Positions 26,932-36,177 of a DNA stretch of 64,000 nucleotides are shown here, piece by piece. The translations under genes and the position numbers were made by a program. This DNA comes from Luteibacter sp. 9135 (lineage in GTDB: Bacteria > Pseudomonadota > Gammaproteobacteria > Xanthomonadales > Rhodanobacteraceae). The notes under the pieces are model-generated. The model did no database searches, was not told where the DNA came from, and was given only the letters and a program-made list of their open reading frames with translations. The DNA lies in contig NZ_JQNB01000001.1 in the NCBI RefSeq assembly GCF_000745005.1, positions 1,268,501 through 1,332,500 on the forward strand, read 5' to 3'. How positions within the stretch are numbered: the first letter of the stretch is position 1; each line of letters opens with the position of its first letter.

Positions 26932-27383
26932 GCCTCGACATTCGTCGCGCCGGTCCTGCCGACGCGGATAACCTGGCCCGCTGGAACACCGCCATGGCCT
27001 GGGAGACCGAGCAAAAACGGCTCGATCCCGCCACGGTGGCGCGCGGCGTGCGCGTCGTGCTCGACGAGCCACGCCGTGGTTTCTACCTCGTGGCCGAACG
27101 GGATGGCGTAGCCGTGGGTTGCCTGATGGTCACCTACGAATGGAGCGACTGGCGCTGCGGTGATTTCTGGTGGGTGCAGAGCGTGTATGTGGAAGCCGAA
27201 GCGCGCGGCACCGGCGTGTTCGGCGCCCTCTACCGGCAGGTGAAGGCGCTGGCCGAAGGCGCGGGGGCGGTGGGGCTGCGGCTGTACGTGGAGTACGAAA
27301 ACGAACGCGCCCAGCGCACCTACAGCGGGCTGGGCATGCAGCGCTGCCATTACCACATGTACGAGGCCCCGCTGGGGGATTGA
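26928..27383 (+). CDS. GNAT family N-acetyltransferase
   Basis: 151 residues starting [20 protein letters not shown]. The acetyl-CoA-binding core is recognisable (SVYVEAEARGTGVFGALYRQ) and is followed by LYVEYENERAQRTYSGLGM, typical of GNAT enzymes. The ATG overlaps the ntrC stop by four bases, so it is the third gene of the ntrBC operon. Its stop abuts the stop of the opposite-strand GGDEF-EAL gene (TGATCA). The acceptor substrate is unknown. Operon membership suggests expression with nitrogen regulation, not necessarily a nitrogen function. Confidence 0.88.
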   Translation: MSLDIRRAGPADADNLARWNTAMAWETEQKRLDPATVARGVRVVLDEPRRGFYLVAERDGVAVGCLMVTYEWSDWRCGDFWWVQSVYVEAEARGTGVFGALYRQVKALAEGAGAVGLRLYVEYENERAQRTYSGLGMQRCHYHMYEAPLGD

Positions 27384-29849
27384 TCAGCCGACCAGGAGGC
27401 GCAACTCGCCCGTATCCACGGCCGCGATGCGTGCCTCGAACTGGCGCGCCGATATGGCCTTGCCGAACAGGAAGCCCTGCATCTGCGGGCAGCCCGCATC
27501 GCGCAGGAAACGGGCCTGCTCGCCGCTTTCCACGCCTTCGGCCAGCACCTGCTTGTTCATGCCCCGGCCCATCGCGATGATCGCGCTGACGATGGCTGCG
27601 CTGTCGTTGTCCCAGGCCACGTCGCGGATGAAGGCGCGGTCGATCTTCAACGTATCGATGGGGAAGTGCTTGAGGTACGACAGGCTGCAATAGCCGGTAC
27701 CGAAATCGTCCAGGCTCAGCGACACACCCAGCGACTTCACGCGGTGCAACAGCCGGGCAATGTGGTCGCCGCCCTCCATCACCGTGCGCTCGGTCAGCTC
27801 CAGCTCCAGCAGGGTGGGATGGATGCCGCTGTCGGTGATGATGCCGCTGAGCGCTTCGAAGAAGCGCGTGTGCTGGAACTGCAGGGCGGATACGTTGACC
27901 GATACGGAGAGCGGTCGGTAGCGCCGCGTCCACAGCTCCGCCTGGCGGCAGGCTTCGCGCAGTGCCCACTCGCCGATCGGCACGATCAGTCCGCAGTCTT
28001 CCGCCACCGGGATGAACTGCTCGGGCGTATAGACGTCCACGCCGTCCACCTGCCAGCGCAGCAGCGCCTCGGCACCGACGATGGCGCCCAGGTCCACGTC
28101 CACCTTGGGCTGGTAATGCAGGCAAAGCTCGCCGCGCGCCAGCGCCTTGCGCAGTTCCACCTCGATCCGCACACGGGCGGCATTGCGCTCGTTCATGCTG
28201 GGATTGAAGAAGCGGTAGCCGTTGCGGCCCTGCATCTTCGCTTCGTACATGGCGGCGTCGGCGTGGCGCAACAACGACTCCGCATCCGCCGCGTCCTCGG
28301 GATACACGCTGATGCCGATACTGAAACTGATGGCCAGTGCGGCGGCGTCGACGCTGACCGCCCGGCTGCAGGCGGCCAGCACCTTCTCCGCCACGACGCT
28401 GGCATCCGCCGGGCCATCGATCACCGGCAGCAACACCACGAACTCGTCGCCACCCAGTCGGCTTACCGTGTCGTCCGCGCGCACCGCCGCGCGGATACGT
28501 CGCGCCACCTCCTGCAGCAGGGCGTCGCCGGCGGCGTGGCCCAGGCTGTCGTTGATCTGCTTGAAATGGTCGATGTCGACGAAGAGCAGGGCGGCACGCT
28601 GGTTGCGTCGCGTGGCCGCCGTGGTGGCGTACTCCATGCGCGATTGCAGCAGGGCCCGGTTGGGCAGGCCGGTCAGGGTGTCGTGGTGGGCCAGATGCGC
28701 CATCTTCAGCGCCAGCGCGCGCGTCTCGCTCACGTCGTGGAACACCACCACCCCGCCGACGACGTTGCCGGCATGGTCGTGGATGGGCGCGGCCGAATCC
28801 TCGATGGGGCTTTCGAAGCCATTGCGGTGGATGAGGATGGCGCCGGTGGTGAGGCCGACGATGGTGTGCCTCTCCACCGCGGCCCGCAGCGGATTGGCCA
28901 GCGGCAGCCCCGACACGGGCTCGCGCAGATGGAATACCTCGTCCATCGGCCGGCCGACCGCTTCCTGGCTGGACCAGCCGGTCATGGCTTCGGCGATGGG
29001 ATTGAGCGAGGTGACGACCAGGTTCGTATCGGTGGTGATCACGGCATCGCCGATGGACTTCAGCGTCACCTGCGCCAGCTCTCGCTCGCGGAACAGCGCA
29101 TCCTCGAAGGCCTTGCGCTCGGTGATGTCCTGCACCTGCGAAATGAAATACAGCGGCTCGCCATGTTCATCGCGCACCAGCGATGCGCTGAGCAGGCCGT
29201 GCACCGTGTGCCCGTCGCGATGCACGTAGCGTTTTTCCAGCAGGTACGATGGGCGGTCGCCGGTCAGCAAGGTGTCGACCAGCGCCAGGTCGCCGGCCAG
29301 GTCGTCCGGGTGGGTCACGTCCTGGAAGGCGGTGCTGAGTAGTTCGTTCTCGGTATAGCCCAGCATGCCGCATAGGGCGTCGTTCACCTGCAGCCAGCGG
29401 CCGTCCGGCCAGACCAGCGCCATGCCGATGGAGGCGTGGCGGAACGCGAGTGAAAAGCGACGCTCGCTTTCGCGCAGCCGCCCTTCGAGCAGCCGCCGGC
29501 TGGAGATGTCGGCGAGCACGATGGACACACCGATCGGCTGCCCGGTGTCGTCTTTGTCGAGGGTGAAGGTGGCCTGGGCGTACCGCCCCGCGGCATTGGA
29601 CATGCCCTGGTCGAAAAACGGCCGGGAGGCCAGCACCTCGCGTATCCCGTCGGCCATCAGCGCACCGATCGGCGCGGGCAGGGCATCGTCCGCGCGGCGG
29701 CCGACCAGCGAGGCGCCATCCGATCCCATCCACGCGAGGAACGCCGGGCTCGCATAGCGAAAGCGCGTATCGGCATCGATGTAGGCCAGCATCGCCAATG
29801 AGCGATCCAGGAGGTAGGCGGGCCAGTCGGTGGGATGATCGCTGTTCAC
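27384..29849 (-). CDS. PAS-PAS-PAS-GGDEF-EAL cyclic-di-GMP signalling protein
   Basis: 821 residues without obvious membrane segments, starting at a GTG (MNSDHPTDWPAYLLDRSLAM). Three PAS domains lie at about 15-110, 130-250 and 260-370; the second carries a typical PAC tail (ISQVQDITERK). A GGDEF domain has intact LGGDEFVVLLP, and the C-terminal EAL domain has GAEALLRWQ and the later LDDFGTGYCSLSYL. Both catalytic signatures are intact, so the protein could make and break c-di-GMP, with the PAS domains choosing. It stands alone. The adhesin at the left edge would be a natural c-di-GMP-linked surface target, but nothing here shows that link. Confidence 0.93.
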   Translation of the reverse strand: MNSDHPTDWPAYLLDRSLAMLAYIDADTRFRYASPAFLAWMGSDGASLVGRRADDALPAPIGALMADGIREVLASRPFFDQGMSNAAGRYAQATFTLDKDDTGQPIGVSIVLADISSRRLLEGRLRESERRFSLAFRHASIGMALVWPDGRWLQVNDALCGMLGYTENELLSTAFQDVTHPDDLAGDLALVDTLLTGDRPSYLLEKRYVHRDGHTVHGLLSASLVRDEHGEPLYFISQVQDITERKAFEDALFRERELAQVTLKSIGDAVITTDTNLVVTSLNPIAEAMTGWSSQEAVGRPMDEVFHLREPVSGLPLANPLRAAVERHTIVGLTTGAILIHRNGFESPIEDSAAPIHDHAGNVVGGVVVFHDVSETRALALKMAHLAHHDTLTGLPNRALLQSRMEYATTAATRRNQRAALLFVDIDHFKQINDSLGHAAGDALLQEVARRIRAAVRADDTVSRLGGDEFVVLLPVIDGPADASVVAEKVLAACSRAVSVDAAALAISFSIGISVYPEDAADAESLLRHADAAMYEAKMQGRNGYRFFNPSMNERNAARVRIEVELRKALARGELCLHYQPKVDVDLGAIVGAEALLRWQVDGVDVYTPEQFIPVAEDCGLIVPIGEWALREACRQAELWTRRYRPLSVSVNVSALQFQHTRFFEALSGIITDSGIHPTLLELELTERTVMEGGDHIARLLHRVKSLGVSLSLDDFGTGYCSLSYLKHFPIDTLKIDRAFIRDVAWDNDSAAIVSAIIAMGRGMNKQVLAEGVESGEQARFLRDAGCPQMQGFLFGKAISARQFEARIAAVDTGELRLLVG

Positions 29850-29924
29850 GTCGTCCCACTCTAGTCCGTCCGTCTACGCTTAACTATGCGAAGACGTCCT
29901 AATCGTGGGGCCGTACCGGCAGGG

Positions 29925-31052
29925 TCAGTGCAGCGCGGGTGCCGGGGCCGTCAGCGTGCCGTCGCCGTCCAGCATCACCCGGCCCAGGGTCTGCACTTCG
30001 CTGGCGGCACCGTAACGCTCGGCCAGCGTTTCCAGTAGCGGCACCAGGGCATCGGGTGCCAGCGGGTAACCATGGGCCAGGATGCGCGCCTTGCCGGGTA
30101 CCGGCTGCGCCACGGTGATCGCGGCCATGCCCAGGCCGGGCGCCTCGTGGGCATAGAGTCGCGGCGCCTCGGCCGCGGGATCGGCCTCGGCCAGCGCCTC
30201 GACCAGGTAACCGGCGGGGCCGGGCGGCATGCCGTCCATATCGAGGTGCAGGTGATGGGCCGCGAGCAGCGCCGCGTACTGGCGCAGCTCGAACAGGGTG
30301 CCGGCAAACTCGTGCGCGGCGTTGCCGCCCTTGTTCGCATCCCGGGCGAACCAGCCGGCGAGGGCGGGGATGCCTACCCGCCCCTCGGCGTAGCGCAGCG
30401 GCAGGCCCCGTGAGCCCAGCGCGGTTTCCTGCTTGTACGGCGTGAGCAGCGCGGCTTCCAGCATCGTCCACAGGGGGGCCAGGTTGACGTGCTCGTATTG
30501 CACGCAGGTGAGTGCCAGCAGGTCGTCGCGGCTGAGGTAGCGCGCGTGCTCCAGTCGCATGCCCAGCGTGCGCATCAGGAAGTCGGCCGTGGCCGTGCCG
30601 GCCTCGCCCTTGGCGGCCAGCTCGCGCTCCATCGCCTGCGACAGGTCCTCGGCCTGGTCGGCGGGTGCCAGCAGCATCCATGGCACCAGGCGCATCGGGC
30701 CGCCGGCGTAATGCGGGTCGGGCACCAGCGGCTGGGCGGGCATGTGCCCCTCGTGCGAGCCGAACGCCACCACGCCACCGGCGGTGACCACGCGCGGCAC
30801 GCGGCGGGCCAGTTCCTCCAGCGTGGCGAACACGGGGAAACCCGGACGGAGCAGCTCCACCCCGTCGAACAGCGCACCAGCCAGCGCGAAACGCGAGGCC
30901 TCGACGCCGGGCAGCAGGGTGCGCAGGTCGTCGGCCACCAGGTCGGCCAGGGCCTGCGCCTCGTCGCGGGTCAGCTCGAGCCGGTCGGGCATCTCGCCGT
31001 CGGCCAGCTCCAGGGCGAGGACGGCGGGGCAGGCGATCAGCGACTCGTTCAC
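29925..31052 (-). CDS. Conserved hypothetical protein (375 aa)
   Basis: I do not recognise this family. The protein starts MNESLIACPAVLALELADGE. It is acidic and Ala/Leu-rich, has no signal peptide or convincing membrane helix, and looks mainly alpha-helical. Distinctive stretches are VVAFGSHEGHMPAQPLVPDP, LTCVQYEHVNLAPLWTMLEA and WFARDANKGGNAAHEF. Codon use and GC match the neighbours and the frame is clean, so it is a real gene. It lies 75 bases upstream of the GGDEF-EAL gene on the same strand and diverges from the thiolase gene. Confidence 0.7.
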   Translation of the reverse strand: MNESLIACPAVLALELADGEMPDRLELTRDEAQALADLVADDLRTLLPGVEASRFALAGALFDGVELLRPGFPVFATLEELARRVPRVVTAGGVVAFGSHEGHMPAQPLVPDPHYAGGPMRLVPWMLLAPADQAEDLSQAMERELAAKGEAGTATADFLMRTLGMRLEHARYLSRDDLLALTCVQYEHVNLAPLWTMLEAALLTPYKQETALGSRGLPLRYAEGRVGIPALAGWFARDANKGGNAAHEFAGTLFELRQYAALLAAHHLHLDMDGMPPGPAGYLVEALAEADPAAEAPRLYAHEAPGLGMAAITVAQPVPGKARILAHGYPLAPDALVPLLETLAERYGAASEVQTLGRVMLDGDGTLTAPAPALH

Positions 31053-31209
31053 GGCGGGGATTTCCGAACGGCAAAGGAATGCGATTCTACCATCGGGGTT
31101 TATCGGGGTTTCCCCGGGACGGGATGCGGGTTAGCCTTGCCGATACGCGTTCGTCGGCGATCGTCGGCGTCCGCGATCCCTTCGCCTTCGATCCGGTCCT
31201 TTATAAAGC

Positions 31210-32496
31210 ATGGAAAAGACGCAAAAGCGTGTGGGTGTGGTCGGCGGCGTCCGCATTCCTTTCTGCCGCAACAACACCGCCTACGCCGACGTCGGCAATT
31301 TCGGAATGTCGGTGAAGGTGCTGGGTGCCCTGGTCGAGAAGTTCGGCCTGCATGGCGTCGAACTGGGCGAAGTGGCCATGGGTGCGGTCATCCGCCACTC
31401 GTCGGACTGGAACCTGGCGCGTGAAGCGCTGCTTTCGTCCGGCCTGGCGCCGACCACCCCGGGCATCACCTCGGCGCGCGCCTGCGGCACCTCGCTGGAC
31501 AACGCCATCGCGATCGCCAACAAGATCGCCACGGGCCAGATCGAGGCCGGCATCGCCGGGGGCTCGGATACCACCAGCGACGTCCCCATCGTCTACGGGC
31601 AGAAGCTGCGCAAGCGGCTGCTGGCGCTCAACCGCGCCCGCTCGTTGAAGGAAAAACTGCAGGTCGCCACCCGCGGCTTTTCGCTCAAGGAACTCAAGCC
31701 CTCGTTCCCCGGCGTGGCCGAGCCGCGTACCGGCAAGTCCATGGGCGACCACTGCGAGCAGATGGCGAAAACCTGGAAGATCGGTCGCGTGGAGCAGGAC
31801 GAACTGGCCCTGGCCAGTCACCGCAACCTGGCCGCCGCCTATGACTCCGGCCTGCTGGATGACCTCGTGGTGCCGTTCCGTGGCCTCAAGCGCGACGGCT
31901 TCCTGCGTGCGGAATCCACCCTGGAAAAACTCGGCTCGCTCAAGCCCGCGTTCGACAAGACCTCGGGGCAGGGCACGCTCACGGCCGGCAATTCCACGGG
32001 CCTGTCCGACGGCGCCGCCGCGGTGCTGCTGGCCAGCGACGAGTGGGCTGCGGCCCGCGGCCTGTCCATCCAGGCCTATTTCACGCATGCGGAAGTATCG
32101 GCGGTGGATTTCGTCCACGGCGAGGGCCTGCTGATGGCCCCGACCGTGGCGGTGCCGCGCATGCTCAAGCGGGCGGGGCTGACGTTGCAGGATTTCGACT
32201 TCTACGAGATCCACGAAGCCTTCGCCGCGCAGGTGCTGTGCACATTGCGTGCATGGGAGAACGACGACTATTGCCGTACCCGGCTGGGCCTTGACGGTCC
32301 GCTGGGTTCGATCGATCCGGCCAAGCTCAACGTCAACGGCTCCAGTCTCGCGTCCGGTCACCCGTTCGCGGCCACGGGGGCACGCATCGTCGCCACCCTG
32401 GCGAAGATGCTGGAAAAGAAGGGTTCGGGCCGTGGCCTGATCTCCATCTGTACCGCAGGCGGCATGGGCGTCACGGCGATCCTCGAACGTCCCTGA
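31210..32496 (+). CDS. Thiolase (acetyl-CoA C-acyltransferase, FadI-like)
   Basis: A 428-residue thiolase catalysing CoA-dependent cleavage of 3-ketoacyl-CoA, or acetoacetyl-CoA formation. The active-site Cys92 is in SARACGTSLDNAI. The other catalytic motifs are IHEAFAAQVL, SGHPFAATGAR and the second cysteine in CTAGGMGVTAI. The sequence is of the FadI/mitochondrial type and not of the PhaA type. No hydratase-dehydrogenase partner is adjacent. Just upstream, at about 31090-31118, an ATCGGGGTTT direct repeat runs into CCCCGGG. The choice between degradative and biosynthetic use cannot be made from sequence. Confidence 0.93.
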   Translation: MEKTQKRVGVVGGVRIPFCRNNTAYADVGNFGMSVKVLGALVEKFGLHGVELGEVAMGAVIRHSSDWNLAREALLSSGLAPTTPGITSARACGTSLDNAIAIANKIATGQIEAGIAGGSDTTSDVPIVYGQKLRKRLLALNRARSLKEKLQVATRGFSLKELKPSFPGVAEPRTGKSMGDHCEQMAKTWKIGRVEQDELALASHRNLAAAYDSGLLDDLVVPFRGLKRDGFLRAESTLEKLGSLKPAFDKTSGQGTLTAGNSTGLSDGAAAVLLASDEWAAARGLSIQAYFTHAEVSAVDFVHGEGLLMAPTVAVPRMLKRAGLTLQDFDFYEIHEAFAAQVLCTLRAWENDDYCRTRLGLDGPLGSIDPAKLNVNGSSLASGHPFAATGARIVATLAKMLEKKGSGRGLISICTAGGMGVTAILERP

Positions 32497-32518
32497 TCCT
32501 GTCCGTTCCCGAGACCGC

Positions 32519-33082
32519 ATGCTCGCACTTCGTACCAGCACGTCCCTCAGCGCCCTCGGGCTCGTCATCGGCATTGCCGGCACCAGCTGGCTCACCGCCC
32601 TGACCTACGAACGGGCGCCGGCCACGCGGCCGTTCGCCGAAGTCGTGATGCCCGGCACGGGCCATGGCCTGCCGCGACCGACGGCCCGGTCGGCACGCAC
32701 CGATGTGGCGGATGCCGTCACGGAGAACCGTTCGTTGCGGGAGCGGCCCCGTGCTGCGCCGGTTGTCCGGCCGTCCGCCCCGCGCGTCGCGGCGACGCCC
32801 CGGCAGGCACCGAACGACCTGGTACCCGTCTACACCCCGTCGCCGCGCTATCCGATGTCGGCCTTGCGTGCACACCGCGAGGGCCAGGTGGTCCTCAGTG
32901 TCACGGTGACGCCGGAGGGTGGCGTGGCGGATGTCGCCGTGGGACGTTCCAGTGGCGACACGGACCTGGATCGCGCCGCCGAAGAGGCCGTGCGCAACTG
33001 GCGCTTCGCCAGCGCGGAAGACCGCGGGCCGCGCTATACCGCCGACCTGCCGGTGCGCTTCGAGCTCACCCGCCCCGACTGA
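32519..33082 (+). CDS. TonB-like energy transducer
   Basis: 187 residues. An N-terminal membrane anchor (ALGLVIGIAGTSWLTALTYE, about 12-30) is followed by a Pro/Arg-rich linker through about residue 95. A TonB C-terminal domain follows with YPMSALRAHREGQVVLSVTV and AAEEAVRNWRFASA. Such proteins pass proton-motive force to TonB-dependent receptors, but short versions also have other partners. No exbB or exbD is adjacent. It follows the thiolase by 22 bases and could be cotranscribed. A link to the receptor at 47747 is possible but unproven. Confidence 0.85.
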   Translation: MLALRTSTSLSALGLVIGIAGTSWLTALTYERAPATRPFAEVVMPGTGHGLPRPTARSARTDVADAVTENRSLRERPRAAPVVRPSAPRVAATPRQAPNDLVPVYTPSPRYPMSALRAHREGQVVLSVTVTPEGGVADVAVGRSSGDTDLDRAAEEAVRNWRFASAEDRGPRYTADLPVRFELTRPD

Positions 33083-33099
33083 TCCTCAGCGGCAGTCCA

Positions 33100-35055
33100 T
33101 CAAAGGATGCCCGCGGCCGATGAGCCGAAGGCCGTGATCATGCGCGTGTAGATCAGCTTCAGCGACACGTCCACTTCGGGAAAGTCGCCCACGGCCTCGT
33201 AGCAGTCGAAGAAGCGCGGGTCTTTCCAGCGCATCGGGATGCAGCCGGGCTTGAGCTGGTAGCTGGTGGCATAGCGGAACGGCCACAGATCGAAGAACGG
33301 CAGGCGCTCGGAGACGTCGCCGATGAATTCGTTGACCGACGACAGCACGGGAATGGTTTTCTGTCGCGGCCCGATCGACCACGCGTTCTCCGGGCGGATG
33401 TCCTGCATGATCGAATCGCGCAGGCGGTCGGAAAAACGCTTGTCGTAGATGATCACGCCCGATTCGGTGTTGTAGTGGTCCGAGCGCGGGTCGAAGTTGT
33501 GCGTGCCGACCATGGCGAAGGTGTCGTCCACCACGATCGACTTGGCGTGCAGCCCGAAGCGCACTCCCTCGGTCAGCAGCGGTGCCGGGCGGGATCGCGG
33601 CCCCTGGTGCGGACGGCGACCGCCGAAGGCCATGAAGCCGGCGGATTCCGAGGGCGCCGCCGCGGGCAACGCACGGCGGCCACTGCGCCGTCCCGACTTG
33701 CTGGCGCCGCTGCCGCTCCCGCTGGCGGTCAGCAGGGGGGGCGACGGTTCCTCGCCGGTCTGCCATTCCCGTGCGTCGGGGTCGCCATTGGCCGGGTGCG
33801 GCTTCATCTCGTAGATCTCGAAGCCGTAGTCGATCAGGTAACGCTTGCGATGCTTGTATGACATGGCATACACCGCGAACGCATCGGTGGAGGCCAGGGA
33901 ATTGGTCGAGACCACCACGCGCGGCGGTGACGGCTTGCGTTGCAGCGTGCTGAAGATCTTCTTCGCCGGCTTGCTCATCACCAGGTACGGCGTCTGCAGG
34001 ATCACCTCGCTGTGCGCGTTACGCACCAGGCCCATGATGTGGCGGGTGAGCGCACGCGCCTCGCGCCGTTTCGGCTCGTCGGTCTTGCCGGGCAGGTCGG
34101 ACAGGTATTCGACGCGGTTCATGCGCAACGTGTCGCGTTGGATACGGTCGGCGATCCACTCGGGGTCTTCCGCATCGGCGACGATGTCGACCACGCGCTC
34201 GGGATGCTCGTAGGTGGGCGTGACCCAATGGCGTGGGTCGTCGGTGTCGCGCACCAGTTCCTTGTTGACGTCGCGCAGGTGCGTGAGCTGCACGGCGCGC
34301 TTGTGGTTCCAGAACTGGGCGAAGCTGGCACCCATGGCCCGGGCGGCCGGGCCGCCGATCATGACGTCGCGGTCCACGTAGTCGAACGTGCCGTCCCAGT
34401 CGAAATAGCGATCCTCGTAGTTGCGGCCGCCGGTGATGCCGATGACGTCGTCCACCACGATCAGCTTGTTGTGCATGCGCTGGTTGAACTTGAAGAAGCA
34501 GCACACGATGCCCGCCGCGAAGGCCATCGGTGTGGTGTGAGCGCTGTGGAAGGTGGGGTTGTAGAGGCGGATCTCGAGGTGGTCGCTGGCGCGCGCCAGC
34601 CCGGCCAGCAGGCCGGCATCGCGGAAGGAGAACAGCTGGTCGGCCAGGATGCGCACGCGGACGCCACGGCGGGCCGCCCGCACCAGTTCGTCGAGGACCA
34701 GCTTGCCCGCGTCGTCCTGTTCCCAGATGTAGGTCTGCACGTCGATGGTCTGCGTCGCCGCGCGGATCAGGTTGATGCGCGCGGCCATGGCGGTCTCGCC
34801 GTCTTCCAGCAGCGTGGCCACGTGCACCGGCCGCGTGTCGGTGGACGCCGCGTCCGCTTCCCGGGCCGCGTCCACCAGGGTAGACGGCGCGGCGCAGTGC
34901 TCAGCCTCCTGGGCGCAACTGCTCTGCCGGTCCACCGTCAGCGCGACCACGGCGTCGGCCTTCCGGATGCGCTGTGCGGACAGCGAACAGCCCGAAACCG
35001 CCAGGACGGCGATGATGAGAAAGAGGAAGTGGTGGCGTCGCATGGCGGGGATCAT
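33100..35055 (-). CDS. Phospholipase D family lipoprotein (cardiolipin synthase-like)
   Basis: 651 residues with a lipoprotein signal (FLFLIIAVLAVSGCS, Cys about 22), so it is membrane-anchored on the periplasmic side. Two HKD active sites are present: HNKLIVVDDVIGITGGRNYE in the first half and HAKSIVVDDTFAMVGTHNFD in the second. This is the layout of two-domain PLD phosphodiesterases such as ClsC. A low-complexity, Ser/Gly/Arg-rich insert of about 75 residues (around GSGSGASKSGRRSGRR) lies just before the second HKD and makes the protein long for the family. ATG at 35055 or 35043 (MRRHHFLFL) could be the start. It is likely a cardiolipin synthase, but other phosphatidyl transfers are possible. 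Confidence 0.88.
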   Translation of the reverse strand: MIPAMRRHHFLFLIIAVLAVSGCSLSAQRIRKADAVVALTVDRQSSCAQEAEHCAAPSTLVDAAREADAASTDTRPVHVATLLEDGETAMAARINLIRAATQTIDVQTYIWEQDDAGKLVLDELVRAARRGVRVRILADQLFSFRDAGLLAGLARASDHLEIRLYNPTFHSAHTTPMAFAAGIVCCFFKFNQRMHNKLIVVDDVIGITGGRNYEDRYFDWDGTFDYVDRDVMIGGPAARAMGASFAQFWNHKRAVQLTHLRDVNKELVRDTDDPRHWVTPTYEHPERVVDIVADAEDPEWIADRIQRDTLRMNRVEYLSDLPGKTDEPKRREARALTRHIMGLVRNAHSEVILQTPYLVMSKPAKKIFSTLQRKPSPPRVVVSTNSLASTDAFAVYAMSYKHRKRYLIDYGFEIYEMKPHPANGDPDAREWQTGEEPSPPLLTASGSGSGASKSGRRSGRRALPAAAPSESAGFMAFGGRRPHQGPRSRPAPLLTEGVRFGLHAKSIVVDDTFAMVGTHNFDPRSDHYNTESGVIIYDKRFSDRLRDSIMQDIRPENAWSIGPRQKTIPVLSSVNEFIGDVSERLPFFDLWPFRYATSYQLKPGCIPMRWKDPRFFDCYEAVGDFPEVDVSLKLIYTRMITAFGSSAAGIL

Positions 35056-35088
35056 AGGTGACCCGTCACAACGCGACGTGAGTGTCTG

Positions 35089-35643
35089 TCAGGGCGGGCT
35101 GAGGACGATCGCCATGCCGAGGTTCACCCGGTCGGACAGCGCACCCCGGCGCCCACGCATCTCGAAGTCGGTGCGGTCGATCATGCCTTGCAGCTGGAGC
35201 ACGCAACCGGCCAGCGCGTCCGACGGGCAGCGGTTGGCCTGGAGGTGGAAGGTTACGGGGCGGGTGATGCCGCGCATGGTCAGCTGGCCCTTCACGTCGC
35301 CACCCTGGCTGATGAGGTCCAGCGGAAGCGGCTCGGACACGAACTGGATCTGTGGGTAATGCACCGCGTCGAAGAATTCCGGCGCCAGCACCCAGCGCCG
35401 CAGGCGGGCCGATTCCATGGTGATGCTTTCGGTGGCCAGGTCGGCGCGCACGATGGCCGTGCGCGCCTCATGGTCGATGGCCAGCTCACCCCGGATGTTT
35501 TCGAAGCTGCCGGCGACCGTGCTTACCCACAGCAGGCGAACGCTGAACTCGGCCCGCGAACGGGTCGGGTCGATCCGCAGGTCGGCGGCCGACACCGGCA
35601 TCGTCGACAGCAGCAAGGCGATCGCCCAGAGCAGGTGGCGCAT
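35089..35643 (-). CDS. YceI family periplasmic protein
   Basis: 184 residues with a signal peptide (MRHLLWAIALLLSTMPVSA, cleaved before ADLRIDP). The mature lipocalin-like YceI barrel shows RAEFSVRLLWVSTVAGSF, FFDAVHYPQIQFVS and LTMRGITRPVTFHLQ. Family members bind isoprenoid or amphiphilic ligands and are often base- or stress-induced. The gene ends 34 bases before the PLD-family gene on the same strand and starts 10 bases after sixA, so sixA-yceI-PLD may be one transcript. Confidence 0.92.
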   Translation of the reverse strand: MRHLLWAIALLLSTMPVSAADLRIDPTRSRAEFSVRLLWVSTVAGSFENIRGELAIDHEARTAIVRADLATESITMESARLRRWVLAPEFFDAVHYPQIQFVSEPLPLDLISQGGDVKGQLTMRGITRPVTFHLQANRCPSDALAGCVLQLQGMIDRTDFEMRGRRGALSDRVNLGMAIVLSPP

Positions 35644-35652
35644 TCATGGGAC

Positions 35653-36120
35653 TCAGTTGGGAGGGGACCAGAAGGTCTCGAGTTTGGCCTTGCCCGGTTC
35701 CAGTCCACCACTGAATACCAGTCGGGCCATGCCACCCGGCGGCATGCCGCGATAATCCTCTGACCTGCCTTCGACAAGAAAGGCGACCAGTTGTTCAATG
35801 CCGGGGTTGTGCCCGACCAGGACCACGCGCTCCACGTCGGCTTGCTGGTCCAGCAGGTCGTAGAGGTCGCCCGGTGTCGCGTCGTAGATGCCTGACTCGT
35901 AGGAGGGCTCGACCTGGCCGAGCGCCAGGGCGGCGGTTTCCCTGGTGCGCTCCGCGGGGGAGCAGAGGATGCGGTCGTACTTCACGCCGTGGCTGGCCAG
36001 CCATTCGCCTGCGGCGCGCGCTTCGTTACGGCCGTGCTCGGTCAGTTTTCGCTCGCGATCGTCCTTGCCGTCGGTGCCGGGCTCCGCCTCGGCATGGCGC
36101 AACAGGATGAGTTCGTGCAT
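35653..36120 (-). CDS. sixA: Phosphohistidine phosphatase SixA
   Basis: 155 residues of the histidine phosphatase superfamily. The catalytic motif LILLRHAEAEPG is at the N-terminus (MHELILLRHA), where the SixA group carries RHA in place of RHG. KLTEHGRNEARAAGEWL and VLVGHNPGIEQLVAFL supply the remaining phosphate-pocket residues. SixA removes phosphate from histidines in signalling and PTS-type phosphotransfer proteins. The ATG start gives a normal length. It precedes yceI by 10 bases. Confidence 0.92.
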   Translation of the reverse strand: MHELILLRHAEAEPGTDGKDDRERKLTEHGRNEARAAGEWLASHGVKYDRILCSPAERTRETAALALGQVEPSYESGIYDATPGDLYDLLDQQADVERVVLVGHNPGIEQLVAFLVEGRSEDYRGMPPGGMARLVFSGGLEPGKAKLETFWSPPN

Positions 36121-36177
36121 GGGTACCGTCCTCCGCTAGGCCACGTGTGTGGCAGGTCATGACGCGTCCCAGCCGGC

